Under the pieces are notes generated by a model. It was not told the origin of the DNA, ran no database searches, and saw only the letters and a program-made list of their open reading frames with translations. Of a stretch of 37,819 nucleotides of DNA, positions 24,554 to 33,352 are shown piece after piece (positions within the stretch are counted from its first letter, which is position 1; the number at the start of each line of letters is the position of its first letter). The position numbers were made by a program, and so were the translations under genes. Source of the stretch: Bacteroidota bacterium (GTDB taxonomy: Bacteria; Bacteroidota; Bacteroidia; Bacteroidales; Porphyromonadaceae); assembly GCA_023388555.1 (NCBI GenBank), contig JAEWGA010000003.1:1-37819 (forward strand), read 5' to 3'.

Positions 24554-26521
24554 ATGAAAGCAAAATATATTTCAACCCATATCGTAGCCTCTGTTTGTAC
24601 AGCTGTAATACTTTGCTGTTTTACCAGTTGTAAGGATTTTGAGGCACTGAACAAAGACCCCAATGCCGTATTAGGAACAGATGCAAACCCTTTGTGGGCG
24701 CTTAACCAGTCGATGGTAGAGGCTCAAATGAACCCTCATATTGGTGAGCGTATTTTTGGTATCTACTGGATGAGGGCTGCCCGTTACCAGGGGGGGAGCG
24801 GAATAAATACCGGTGGTTACGATGATTCGTATAACTCCGACTACTTCTCTGGATACATTAATAACTGGCTTAATGCTGCGCATACAGCCATAACATTAGC
24901 CGATGAAAAAATAGCTGCCCAGGCCTTTAAGTCGGACTATGAGGAAACCCTGACTCTTAACGTGCGAGAGTTTGCGCGTATATGGTATTGTTACCTGCTG
25001 AGTGAGCTAACGGATAATTTTGGCCCCGCTCCTATCAACGGATTTCAAGGTAATAAACCATCCTATGCTTCCGAAAAAGAAGTGTACGCCTATTTGCTTG
25101 CAGAACTGAAAGATGCTATAACAAAAATAAACCCCGAGGTAACCCCTAACGAGGAGGATAAAAAGGTGGAAAAAGCCTACGGTTTAGATGCAAAGAAATG
25201 GGTGAAATATGCGCGTTCCTTACAAATGAGATTGGCAATGCGCATGAGTGCCATGGACTTGGAGCAGGGGAAAACAGCCTTTGAAGACGCGGTAAAGGAT
25301 ACCTATATTGCCGAGTTGGACGATAGCTTTCAGGTACTGGAAATGTCTGGCTGGAACCCCTTAGCGGGGGTAATGTCGAGGAGCTGGAATGTATTCCCCA
25401 TCTCCAAAACTATGATTAACCTCATGGTGGGGTTAGGCGGAATACCTGCTAACCAGCTTTGGAAAGAGGATGCCGAAGCACTAAAAAACATAAAACCAAA
25501 GGGCTATTGGGGAACTACCTTCCCTGCACAGTACCCCAAGCATACCAACGACCCTACCAACGGGCTTTATATGGATGGAATACCCTATTGTGCCGACCCC
25601 AGACTTTATGCCATATATGACTTGCCTGGAACTCCAGATAACTTCTTTTTGGAAGACTACCAAGAGCTGTTTGCAAAGGACAAAATGGCCTATATGATGG
25701 AACGGAAAAACATAAACGGGAAGGACTCTGTCCTAAAATATCGCCCCGTACCCGTAGGGTATACCGTGAACTCATACACCTTGGGAAATTGGGATGGAAA
25801 GGAGGCCCTGAATGCCATAACCTCCAGTAGCTTATGGGCTAAAGTGCCAGTTATTAAACGTAAATACAGGAACGAGGAGGGGAAAAGGCTCTTCTTTGGG
25901 CCTTGGGAATCCTATTTCCTTATTGCCGAAGCGGCCCTGAAAGGCTGGAATACCCCCATACCGGCCAAGGAGGCTTACGAAAAAGGTGTACGCCTTAGCT
26001 TGGAATACCACAACTGCGCCCAGTATGCCGATGCATACCTGGCCTCGAAAGATTATAGTAATGTGGGAACTTCGGTGGCCTGGGATCATACCGAAGAACC
26101 TCCAGCAACAATACAAGTGGATGTGACAGACGGGGAAACAGGGAAGCTTGTTAAGTATACTTACAAGTATCCTGTGGCTGCGTTAACAAGGTATGGAAAG
26201 GCACTGAACGACCATATGACCAAGGTTATTACCCAAAAATACCTGGCACAATGCCCCTACTTGTGCTTGGAAGCGTGGTCGGATTACCGCAGAACGGGTT
26301 TGCCTTTCTTTGAAACCCCTGCTGCAGACTCCAGCATACCAACAATGACGCACCTGACGCCTAATAAAGTAACCGAACAACAAACATACAACCTATTTCC
26401 ACAACGGTTACGGTACCCTTCTACGTTCCAAAACAGTAACCCCGAAGGCTACAAGCAGGCGCTGGATTATATAGGTGGAACAAATGAAATATTTACTCCC
26501 TTGGCTTGGGCTAAGAAGTAG
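24554..26521 (+). CDS. SusD/RagB family nutrient-binding outer-membrane lipoprotein
   Basis: The product is a surface lipoprotein that caps the SusC barrel and helps bind substrate. The signal peptide ends in the lipobox FTSC with lipidated Cys26. KDFEALNKDPNAV after it is typical of the SusD-like-2 branch, whose mature N-terminus has an NxDPN-type motif. TPR-like helices follow (ARIWYCYLLSELTDNFGPAPI, VKYARSLQMRLAMRMS), and the C-terminal part has the LCLEAWSDYRRTGLP and PQRLRYPSTFQ blocks common in this branch. At 655 residues it is somewhat longer than many SusD proteins (about 500-600). It is co-transcribed with susC and closed by a terminator. Confidence 0.95.
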   Translation: MKAKYISTHIVASVCTAVILCCFTSCKDFEALNKDPNAVLGTDANPLWALNQSMVEAQMNPHIGERIFGIYWMRAARYQGGSGINTGGYDDSYNSDYFSGYINNWLNAAHTAITLADEKIAAQAFKSDYEETLTLNVREFARIWYCYLLSELTDNFGPAPINGFQGNKPSYASEKEVYAYLLAELKDAITKINPEVTPNEEDKKVEKAYGLDAKKWVKYARSLQMRLAMRMSAMDLEQGKTAFEDAVKDTYIAELDDSFQVLEMSGWNPLAGVMSRSWNVFPISKTMINLMVGLGGIPANQLWKEDAEALKNIKPKGYWGTTFPAQYPKHTNDPTNGLYMDGIPYCADPRLYAIYDLPGTPDNFFLEDYQELFAKDKMAYMMERKNINGKDSVLKYRPVPVGYTVNSYTLGNWDGKEALNAITSSSLWAKVPVIKRKYRNEEGKRLFFGPWESYFLIAEAALKGWNTPIPAKEAYEKGVRLSLEYHNCAQYADAYLASKDYSNVGTSVAWDHTEEPPATIQVDVTDGETGKLVKYTYKYPVAALTRYGKALNDHMTKVITQKYLAQCPYLCLEAWSDYRRTGLPFFETPAADSSIPTMTHLTPNKVTEQQTYNLFPQRLRYPSTFQNSNPEGYKQALDYIGGTNEIFTPLAWAKK

Positions 26522-26544
26522 GAGCTGAAATACTCCAAAATAAA

Positions 26545-26590
26545 AAAGGAGTTGGCTGGAAACATATCGTTTCAGGCCAACTCTTTTTTT
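26545..26590 (+). terminator. rho-independent terminator after susD
   Basis: A stem GAGTTGGC / GCCAACTC, extended by imperfect pairing of GGAAAC with GTTTCA, is followed by seven T. It starts 24 bp after the susD stop. Confidence 0.88.
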
Positions 26591-26608
26591 GTTCTACACC
26601 CCCAAAGA

Positions 26609-26642
26609 GCGGGCATACCAAAACTGAACTTGGTATGCCCGC
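26609..26642 (-). terminator. hairpin after glmM
   Basis: GCGGGCATACCAA and TTGGTATGCCCGC form a perfect 13-bp stem with an 8-nt loop, 28 bp beyond the glmM stop on the minus strand. The following T-run on that strand is weak (CTCTTT), but position and stem strength suggest transcription ends here for the rluB-asnS-glmM operon. Confidence 0.65.
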
Positions 26643-26669
26643 CTTCCCTTATGAAGAATGTAGAGGGGG

Positions 26670-28064
26670 TTACTTTTGGTTAATAACGTGATGCACAGTG
26701 CCAATAACCTCTTGTGCCAGTGCCAGTGCCTCTTCTTCGCTGGGAGCCTCGGCATAGATTCGCAAGATAGGCTCGGTATTGCTTTTGCGAAGGTGAACCC
26801 ACGCTGTGGGGAAGTCGAGCTTCAGCCCGTCAATAGTAGTGGCTTCGGCATTGCTGTATTTTTCTTTTAGTGCAGAAACAAGCGTGTCGAAGTTTAAAAC
26901 TTCGGGCAACTCTACTTTTTCTTTGGCCATGGCGTATTTAGGTAGCATTTGCAGTAGCTGTGCGGGTGTTAGCGTTCTTTTCGCCATCATGGTTAAATAC
27001 AAAGCTATGCCAACAAGGGCATCGCGCCCGTAATGCAAGGCAGGTAGTATTACACCACCGTTTCCTTCACCGCCAATAAGCGCGGATACCTCTTTCATTT
27101 TGTGTACAACATTTACTTCGCCTACTGCTGCCGTATGGTATTCGCCTCCTCGTGCGTAGGTGATGTCTCGTAAGCCTCGGGACGAGGATAGGTTGGATAC
27201 CGTTTTTGCGCCAGGGTTCTGCTCCAATAGGTAGTCGGCAATACTAATAAGGGTATTTTCTTCTCCAAACATAGTGCCGTCTTCACACATAATGGCGAGC
27301 CTATCTACGTCGGGGTCTACGGCAAATCCCACATGGGCCTTTTTCTCGGTTACGATATTGGATAGGTCCTGGAGGTGTATTGCCAAAGGCTCGGGGTTGT
27401 GTGCAAAATCTCCTGTTACTTCTCCGTTTAGTACAATAACTTCGGCTACGCCTAACTCGGTTAGTAGCTTGGGTACAATAAGGCTTCCTACGGAGTTGAT
27501 GCAGTCCACAGCTACCCTAAATCCACAAGCCCGAATGGCTTCGGCGTCTACATAGGGCAGGTTTAGGATATCTTGTATATGGCGTTCGGTATAGTTGCGT
27601 TGGGTTACCTTCCCTAAGTCGTTTACCGATGCGAATACGAAGGCGCGTTCCTGTGCAATTTGCAACACCTCTTCGCCTTCTGTTGCGTTAAGGAACTCAC
27701 CTCGGTGGTTAAGTAGTTTTAGTGCATTCCAATGCCGAGGGTTGTGGCTGGCGGTGATAATGATGCCTCCATCGGCAAGCTCATGCACCACTGCTATTTC
27801 GGTGGTGGGGGTGGTGGCGTAGTCCAAATCCACTACTTCAAGCCCCATAGCTTGCAGGGTAGGTATCACAATACCTTTAACAATTTCGCCCGAAATTCGG
27901 CCGTCCCGAGCTACTACTACTTTCCCAGCACGTATGGGGCTGTTCTTCTTGATGAAAGTAGCGTAAGCAGCTGTGAATTCTGCAATATTTATAGGGTTTA
28001 GGCCAGAGGTAACGTCGCCTCCTATAGTTCCCCTAATTCCGGAAATAGAGCTAATCAAACTCAT
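26670..28064 (-). CDS. glmM: phosphoglucosamine mutase (alpha-D-phosphohexomutase family)
   Basis: GlmM converts glucosamine-6-phosphate to glucosamine-1-phosphate on the way to UDP-GlcNAc. The 464-residue protein has the four domains of the family. The catalytic phosphoserine loop TASHNP is at 104-109 (Ser106), the metal loop DPDVDR at 250-255, the sugar-specificity loop GEGNGG at 332-337, and the phosphate-binding RKSNTEPILRIYAEA near 430. The N-terminus SISGIRGT is typical. GEGNGG and the RKSNTEP loop favour glucosamine mutase, but a phosphoglucomutase/phosphomannomutase role is not excluded. It is the last gene of the minus-strand operon that starts with the pseudouridine synthase. Confidence 0.88.
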   Translation of the reverse strand: MSLISSISGIRGTIGGDVTSGLNPINIAEFTAAYATFIKKNSPIRAGKVVVARDGRISGEIVKGIVIPTLQAMGLEVVDLDYATTPTTEIAVVHELADGGIIITASHNPRHWNALKLLNHRGEFLNATEGEEVLQIAQERAFVFASVNDLGKVTQRNYTERHIQDILNLPYVDAEAIRACGFRVAVDCINSVGSLIVPKLLTELGVAEVIVLNGEVTGDFAHNPEPLAIHLQDLSNIVTEKKAHVGFAVDPDVDRLAIMCEDGTMFGEENTLISIADYLLEQNPGAKTVSNLSSSRGLRDITYARGGEYHTAAVGEVNVVHKMKEVSALIGGEGNGGVILPALHYGRDALVGIALYLTMMAKRTLTPAQLLQMLPKYAMAKEKVELPEVLNFDTLVSALKEKYSNAEATTIDGLKLDFPTAWVHLRKSNTEPILRIYAEAPSEEEALALAQEVIGTVHHVINQK

Positions 28065-28110
28065 AGGTTCTTATTGTTATGGATGAAAAACGAGGGTTGC
28101 AAGTAGAGGA

Positions 28111-28713
28111 TTACTTCTTGAAGCGAAATGTGAGGCGTTCAAAGAACACCGGTAACCCATTCCTATTGGCAAACGAGGGGCCTTCCCGGAATGTGGTTAT
28201 AAGCTGTACTTCGCTGTTATCGCCAACATATTTCATAGCCTCTTGCATGGCAGAGCAGGAGAGCCGGAAAATGCTTTGTTCGTCCTTGCTTGCCTTGGGG
28301 TCTGGCGTAATTATCTCTTTGGAGTCATTGTATACGAAAGAGAGGGGGGGAGTGCCACCAGAGTATGCACTTAGGTTGTCGTAGGTGGTAGAGTCGCGCG
28401 GACTAATAACCTTGAGTTGGAAACGGGCATGCACTACGGTTTTCCCGCTTATGGGTTCGTTTGTCCCTGGCTTAACAACCCGTAGGTATACGCCTTCTAA
28501 TATTTGAACGAAGGTGTGCTCGTTGGTTACCTTGCCTTCGGGCATCTTGTCCACCACAGTGATACCTTGCTCTTGCAGGAAATGGTTTATTTCTTTGGTT
28601 TCTCTTTTCACCATTTCAACGTAAGATATCCTGTTTTTTGAACAAGCTCCGAGTGCCAATGATAATAACGCTATGGCAAACAGCCAGTGTATTTTGGTTT
28701 TAATGGTTAGCAT
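28111..28713 (-). CDS. DUF4827 family lipoprotein
   Basis: This 200-residue lipoprotein has signal peptide WLFAIALLSLALGAC with lipidated Cys24. The mature part is of the Bacteroidota family DUF4827: SYVEMVKRETKEINHFLQEQGI, then TFVQILEGVYLRVVKPGT, a beta-rich middle, and AMQEAMKYVGDNSEVQLI near residue 155. The family has features of FKBP-like peptidyl-prolyl isomerases but no function has been shown to my knowledge. It lies between asnS (24 bp) and glmM (46 bp) in one operon, an arrangement I associate with Bacteroidales. It probably sits at the periplasmic or outer-membrane face. Confidence 0.85.
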   Translation of the reverse strand: MLTIKTKIHWLFAIALLSLALGACSKNRISYVEMVKRETKEINHFLQEQGITVVDKMPEGKVTNEHTFVQILEGVYLRVVKPGTNEPISGKTVVHARFQLKVISPRDSTTYDNLSAYSGGTPPLSFVYNDSKEIITPDPKASKDEQSIFRLSCSAMQEAMKYVGDNSEVQLITTFREGPSFANRNGLPVFFERLTFRFKK

Positions 28714-28737
28714 GTTTTAAAGGTGTAAAAGAGGCGG

Positions 28738-30135
28738 TTAAAAGGCCGCATTATTGGGTGTGCGGGGGAATGGTATTACATCACGAATATTGGCCATACC
28801 TGTAACAAATAGCAAGAGGCGCTCAAAGCCAAGTCCAAACCCGGAGTGTGGGCATGTACCCCAGCGCCTGGTATCAAGGTACCACCATATATCCTCGGCA
28901 GGTACATTCATCTCTTTAGCTCGTTGCACAAGCTTGTCGTAATTCTCTTCGCGCTGCGAGCCTCCAATAATCTCTCCAATTTTTGGGAATAGTACGTCCA
29001 TTCCTCTAACCGTTTTACCGTCCTCGTTTTGTTTCATGTAAAAGGACTTTATTTCTTTCGGGTAATCGGTAAGAATTACAGGCGCTTTGAAATGTGTTTC
29101 TACCAAATAGCGTTCATGTTCGGCCGCTAAATCGGCTCCCCAATAAATAGGGAATTCAAACTTATGCCCCTCCTTAACGGCTTGTTCTAATATTTCCACG
29201 CCTTGGGTATAGGTTAGGCGTACAAACTTGTTCCGGAGTACGAAGTCCAACCTGTTAAGCAGGTCGGGGTCTATCATTTTATTCAGGAATGCCAAGTCGT
29301 CGTTGCAATACTTTAATGCCCATTCTATGCAGTATTTAATGAACTCTTCGGCAAGGTCCATGTTATCCTCAATTTCGGCAAAGGCAACTTCTGGCTCTAT
29401 CATCCAAAACTCGGCTAAGTGCCTGGGGGTGTTGGAGTTCTCGGCTCGGAATGTAGGCCCAAAGGTGTATATCTGCCCGAGTGCGGTAGCTGCCAGTTCG
29501 CCTTCCAGTTGCCCCGAAACCGTTAGGTTGGCATGGCGTCCAAAGAAGTCCTGAGTGTAATCTACGTCTCCTTCTGGGGTTTTGGGGAGTTGCTCAAGGT
29601 CGAGTGTTGTTACCTTAAACATTTGTCCGGCACCCTCGCAGTCGGAGGCGGTGATGAGTGGCGTATGGAAGTAGAAGAAGCCTTTCTCGTGAAAGAAGGT
29701 ATGGATGGCCATTGCCATGTGGTGGCGAATCCGGAAGATCGCCCCAAAGGTGTTGGTACGAGGCCTCATGTGTGCTATTTCGCGGAGGAACTCCCAGCTG
29801 TGTCCTTTCTTTTGCAAAGGGTAGGTTTGGGGGTCGGCTTCGCCATATAAATGGATGTGGTGGGCTTGTATCTCTACATTCTGCCCTTGTCCGGCGGACT
29901 CTACAAGCGTCCCGTCCACTCCTATACAGGCTCCTGTGGTTATTTGCTTAAGCAGGTCGGGGTTAAACTTTTCTACCTCCACAACTATTTGGAGGTTGTG
30001 TATGCAAGAGCCGTCGTTAAGGGCAATGAAGTTGAGGCTTTTGCTTCCCCTTTTAGTCCGGACCCAACCGCGAACGTTCACGGTTGAGCCGAAAGAGGGT
30101 TCTTTTATGATGTTTATTATAGGTGTCCGTTTCAT
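28738..30135 (-). CDS. asnS: asparaginyl-tRNA synthetase
   Basis: AsnRS is a class IIb synthetase charging tRNA-Asn. The 465-residue protein has an N-terminal OB-fold anticodon-binding domain (GSTVNVRGWVRTKRGSKSLNFIALNDGS). Class II motif 1 is near IRHHMAMAIHTFFHEKGFFYFHTPLIT, motif 2 is in TFGPTFRAENSNTPRHLAEFWMIEPE, and motif 3 is in GFGLGFERLLLFVTGMANIRDVIPFPRT. DCEGAGQMF and the NSNTPRH context separate it from AspRS. It begins 18 bp after the pseudouridine synthase stop codon. Confidence 0.97.
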   Translation of the reverse strand: MKRTPIINIIKEPSFGSTVNVRGWVRTKRGSKSLNFIALNDGSCIHNLQIVVEVEKFNPDLLKQITTGACIGVDGTLVESAGQGQNVEIQAHHIHLYGEADPQTYPLQKKGHSWEFLREIAHMRPRTNTFGAIFRIRHHMAMAIHTFFHEKGFFYFHTPLITASDCEGAGQMFKVTTLDLEQLPKTPEGDVDYTQDFFGRHANLTVSGQLEGELAATALGQIYTFGPTFRAENSNTPRHLAEFWMIEPEVAFAEIEDNMDLAEEFIKYCIEWALKYCNDDLAFLNKMIDPDLLNRLDFVLRNKFVRLTYTQGVEILEQAVKEGHKFEFPIYWGADLAAEHERYLVETHFKAPVILTDYPKEIKSFYMKQNEDGKTVRGMDVLFPKIGEIIGGSQREENYDKLVQRAKEMNVPAEDIWWYLDTRRWGTCPHSGFGLGFERLLLFVTGMANIRDVIPFPRTPNNAAF

Positions 30136-30153
30136 AAATGGATAGGTTACAGG

Positions 30154-31716
30154 TTATTCGAAAGCACCCATTTTGAGCATGTTAACCTCTTCCTGGGTTA
30201 GGAAACGCCATTTGCCACGGCCAAGGTTTTTCTTGGTTAGTCCGGCAAAGTATACCCTGTCCAGTTTACGTACGTGGTAGCCCAGTGTGCTGAAAAGGCG
30301 TCGTACAATACGGTTTCGGCCAGAGTGTATTTCTATACCTACTTGGCTATGGTTATCGTCGGAAACATAGCTAACGGCATCGGCGTGCATTTCGCCATCT
30401 TCAAGGTCTACCCCATCGGCCAGTTTCTGCATATCTTCTACGGTCACATCTCTGTCCAGCCACACATGGTAAATCTTTTTCTTTTTAAACGAGGGGTGTA
30501 CCAGTTTCGATGCCAGGTCGCCATCGTTGGTAAGGAGTAGTACTCCTGTGGTGTTCCTGTCCAGCCTGCCAACGGGGAAGAGGCGCTGAGGGCATGCGTT
30601 CTTAACCAGGTTCATAACGGTGAAGCGCTCTTGAGGGTCGTCGGTGGTAGTAACGCATTTACGGGGTTTATTGAGCAGTACGTAAACCTTTTGCTCCAGG
30701 TTAACATCCTTGCCGTTTACCGTTATTTTGTCGTTGAGGGTAACTTTTACCCCTAATTCGGTAATAACATTTCCGTTTACTGTTACTTCGCCTGCCAAAA
30801 TCTTCTCATCGGCCAATCGGCGAGAGCATACGCCCGAGTTTGCTAAGAATTTGTTTAGGCGTATAGGTTCATCGGGGGCGTAGAATACGTTTTCGTATAC
30901 AATAGGTTTAGGCCGTGGAATGAACTTTTTGGGTTTGTGAGGAGGCCGGTTTTTACCGCCCGCAAAGTTATCGAAGCGTCGGCCTGGCATTGGCCTGTTG
31001 TTGTTTCGGTTCGAGGGGTAGCGGTTATTGGGTCGGTAGCCCCTGTCGGGTTGGTACCCAGGATAACCATCGTTATTATTGTTTGGGTAGAAGGGGCGCG
31101 ACTCGTTGTTTTGTTGGTAGTAATTGCGGTTGTTATAGCGGTCCCGGTAGTTGTTACGTGCTTGGTTATTATCGTAGTACCGCTCTTCCCGTCCTGGGTA
31201 GTAGGGGCGGGTATTGGAGTAGTTGTTATATTCGTTGCGGTCGTTGTATGAGCGGCGTTCGTAAGAGGGGTATCGGTTCTCTTGATACTCTTTTTGTTCA
31301 TACCTTTCGCGGTAGCTGTACCTGGGTTGTTCATAGCTATTTGTAGGGCGTTCGTAGTTGCTTGTGGGGCGTTCGTAGCCAGGGCGTTGCTCGCGGGAGT
31401 AGTTGTTGTAGTTAGGCCTTTCGTAGTGGGTGTCGGGGCTGTTGTTATACCTGTTTTGGCCGTAACGGTCGTATGGCGTTCTGCGGGGGGGGATAGGGCC
31501 TCGGTGTTCGTTGTCGGCCGAGAACCGGGAGGAGTATTCGCTGGGGCCAGCATATCTTCTTTCGGGAGCGCCAGCGGTAGCATCGGCAATTCGTACTCTT
31601 TTTCGTCTTTGAGGTTGTTCTGGTGCGTCAAAGCTAACAGCGGTCTGGGTGTTGTTCTCCTCCTTAGTTTCCTTGTTTTCTGTTACCGGAGTGTTCTGAA
31701 GTTCTTTTTCTTCCAT
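30154..31716 (-). CDS. RluB/RsuA-family pseudouridine synthase with long disordered N-terminus
   Basis: The C-terminal 240 residues form a standard RsuA-family 23S/16S rRNA pseudouridine synthase. An S4 domain at about 285-335 (IRLNKFLANSGVCSRRLADEKI) precedes the catalytic domain with Asp386 in GRLDRNTTG, LLLTNDGDLASKLVHPS, and GRNRIVRRLF near 468. The length and motifs of this part suit RluB, which modifies 23S rRNA. The first 280 residues are unusual: after a short acidic start, residues 70-262 are low complexity, made almost only of Tyr, Asn, Arg, Pro, Gly, Ser and Glu, with short YERP/YNNY/RYNN-type repeats. It heads the operon with asnS, DUF4827 and glmM. Confidence 0.92.
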   Translation of the reverse strand: MEEKELQNTPVTENKETKEENNTQTAVSFDAPEQPQRRKRVRIADATAGAPERRYAGPSEYSSRFSADNEHRGPIPPRRTPYDRYGQNRYNNSPDTHYERPNYNNYSREQRPGYERPTSNYERPTNSYEQPRYSYRERYEQKEYQENRYPSYERRSYNDRNEYNNYSNTRPYYPGREERYYDNNQARNNYRDRYNNRNYYQQNNESRPFYPNNNNDGYPGYQPDRGYRPNNRYPSNRNNNRPMPGRRFDNFAGGKNRPPHKPKKFIPRPKPIVYENVFYAPDEPIRLNKFLANSGVCSRRLADEKILAGEVTVNGNVITELGVKVTLNDKITVNGKDVNLEQKVYVLLNKPRKCVTTTDDPQERFTVMNLVKNACPQRLFPVGRLDRNTTGVLLLTNDGDLASKLVHPSFKKKKIYHVWLDRDVTVEDMQKLADGVDLEDGEMHADAVSYVSDDNHSQVGIEIHSGRNRIVRRLFSTLGYHVRKLDRVYFAGLTKKNLGRGKWRFLTQEEVNMLKMGAFE

Positions 31717-31885
31717 AATTAAGTTTGCAATAATTAGTTCTGCTTGTTTTTAAGGTTCGTTCCTATTGTCGTTGGTTACAGGCTTTTTCTCAAAAGGATA
31801 GCAGAAAAATGGGGTAATTGTTTTTGCTTGGTAGTATAGTTGGTATTTTGTTATATGAAAGTTTCTTTTCCCCCAAGTTTTTTTC

Positions 31886-33232
31886 TTAGTATACGCCAGT
31901 ATAGTTGCTGGGGGTTATTTTTTTCATTTCCTCTTTGATTTCATCGGGTACGTTGAGGTTATTTATGAAGTCCTGCACATCTTGGGGGGTTAGTGGCTTA
32001 TTGGTGCGGGTTAGTCCCTTTAAGGCTTCGTAGGCCTGGGGGTACTTTTCTCTTCTGAGAATTGTTTGGAGGGCTTCTGCAATAACTGGTAGCGCATTAT
32101 TTAAGTCGGCCCGAATCTTAGGCTCGTTAAGGATTACTTTATTAATCCCTTTAAGGAGGCTATTAAAAGCAATATAGGAGTAGGCAACGGGCATTCCCAG
32201 GTTGCGCATTACTGTGGAGTCCGTAAGGTCGCGCTGCAAGCGAGATATGGGGAGCTTGTGGGCCAGGAATTCTGCACTGGCAATAGCTATGCCCAAGTTA
32301 CCTTCGGCATTCTCGTAGTCTATGGGATTTACTTTGTGGGGCATTGCCGAGGACCCTACCTCGCCTTCCTTTATGCGTTGTTTAAAGTAGTCGTTGGATA
32401 TGTATTGCCACATATCTCGGCAAAAGTCTACCAAAATCACAAAGATGCGTTTCATGGCATCCAACAAGGCTGCCAGGTTGTCGTAGTTAGATATTTGTGT
32501 GGTGTACTCTTCCAGCTCCATACCTAAGGAGTGCTGGGCAAAGCGCCGGGCAAAGGCTCTCCAATCGTTGTTGGGGTAAGCTACATGGTGGGCGTTCATG
32601 TTGCCTGTTGCGCCTCCAAACTTTACTGTTTGTGGTATGGCTTGCAGGAGGGTTATTTGTTGGTCCAGGCGGTACACAAACACTTGTATTTCCTTACCTA
32701 ATTTTGTGGGGGAGGCTGGTTGCCCATGTGTGCGGGCTAACATAGGGATGCCGGCCCACTCTTTGGCACAGTTTGCCAAGGCGTCGCGCACCTTTTTTAG
32801 TTGGGGCAGCCACACTTGGGTTAATGCCTCTTTTAGCATTAGGGGTTGGGCTGTGTTGTTGATGTCCTGCGAGGTTAGGCCAAAGTGTACGAATTCTTTT
32901 AGTTCGGCAAGGGCAGGGTTGGTTATTTGTTCTTTAATGTAATACTCTACGGCTTTAACGTCGTGGTTGGTAACCCCTTCTATCTCCTTAATCCTTTTTG
33001 CTGCGTCCTCGTTGAAGTTGTTGAATATGTTTCTTAGGGTTTGGTGGTGGTCCGGGTTCCTAAGAGGGGCCAAACTCTCCAATTCGTCGGATAAGGCTAT
33101 CAAGTACTCAATTTCAACGTACACACGGTATTTTATCAGGGCATATTCCGAGAAAAACTCGCTCAGCGGTTCTGTTTGTTTCCGGTATCTGCCATCTACT
33201 GGTAAAATAGCTGTTAAGGAGGATAGGTTCAT
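31886..33232 (-). CDS. purB: adenylosuccinate lyase
   Basis: PurB cleaves SAICAR and adenylosuccinate, releasing fumarate, in purine synthesis. The 448-residue protein carries the fumarase/aspartase-superfamily signature SSAMPHKVNP with the catalytic serine loop. The HFGLTSQDINNTA and ARTHGQPASPTKLGKE blocks are also present. The ATG at 33232 (MNLSSLTAILPVDGRY) matches the family start; a 20-residue upstream extension is rejected because the promoter box at 33270-33277 lies in it. It is probably a single-gene unit between the rplT terminator and the rluB operon. Confidence 0.96.
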   Translation of the reverse strand: MNLSSLTAILPVDGRYRKQTEPLSEFFSEYALIKYRVYVEIEYLIALSDELESLAPLRNPDHHQTLRNIFNNFNEDAAKRIKEIEGVTNHDVKAVEYYIKEQITNPALAELKEFVHFGLTSQDINNTAQPLMLKEALTQVWLPQLKKVRDALANCAKEWAGIPMLARTHGQPASPTKLGKEIQVFVYRLDQQITLLQAIPQTVKFGGATGNMNAHHVAYPNNDWRAFARRFAQHSLGMELEEYTTQISNYDNLAALLDAMKRIFVILVDFCRDMWQYISNDYFKQRIKEGEVGSSAMPHKVNPIDYENAEGNLGIAIASAEFLAHKLPISRLQRDLTDSTVMRNLGMPVAYSYIAFNSLLKGINKVILNEPKIRADLNNALPVIAEALQTILRREKYPQAYEALKGLTRTNKPLTPQDVQDFINNLNVPDEIKEEMKKITPSNYTGVY

Positions 33233-33269
33233 TAGTGTTATAGGTAAGGGGGTTACACGTCCTATGAAA

Positions 33270-33302
33270 CAAAGGTACAAAAAGAGGAGCATAAAAAAAC
33301 AA
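33270..33302 (-). promoter_or_regulatory. promoter for purB
   Basis: On the minus strand TTG (33302-33300), a 22-bp spacer and TACCTTTG (33277-33270) fit the Bacteroidota promoter. The -33 TTG lies in the stem of the rplT terminator. The predicted start is about 30 nt before the purB ATG. Confidence 0.55.
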
Positions 33303-33345
33303 CCACCTCACTGGGCAATAAGCCGGTGAGGTGGTTGTTATTTTT
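33291..33345 (-). terminator. terminator of thrS-infC-rpmI-rplT operon
   Basis: AACAACCACCTCAC and GTGAGGTGGTTGTT form a perfect 14-bp stem with a 14-nt loop that can pair further (CGGC/GCC-type contacts). On the minus strand a run of eight T overlaps and follows the stem. It is 14 bp past the rplT stop, and T on the plus side makes it symmetrical. Confidence 0.92.
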
Positions 33346-33352
33346 TTGTGGG

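Noticed and set aside
26008..26018. CAACTGCGCC within susD as a third repeat copy
   Set aside because: Only about eight bases match the unit, with none of the rest of the core; it is ordinary coding sequence.
30855..31631. 258-residue Thr/Ala-rich open frame overlapping the pseudouridine synthase gene, plus long plus-strand frames at 30937-31722
   Set aside because: They are other frames of the same low-complexity coding sequence; the biased composition removes stop codons. No domain or signal peptide supports them.
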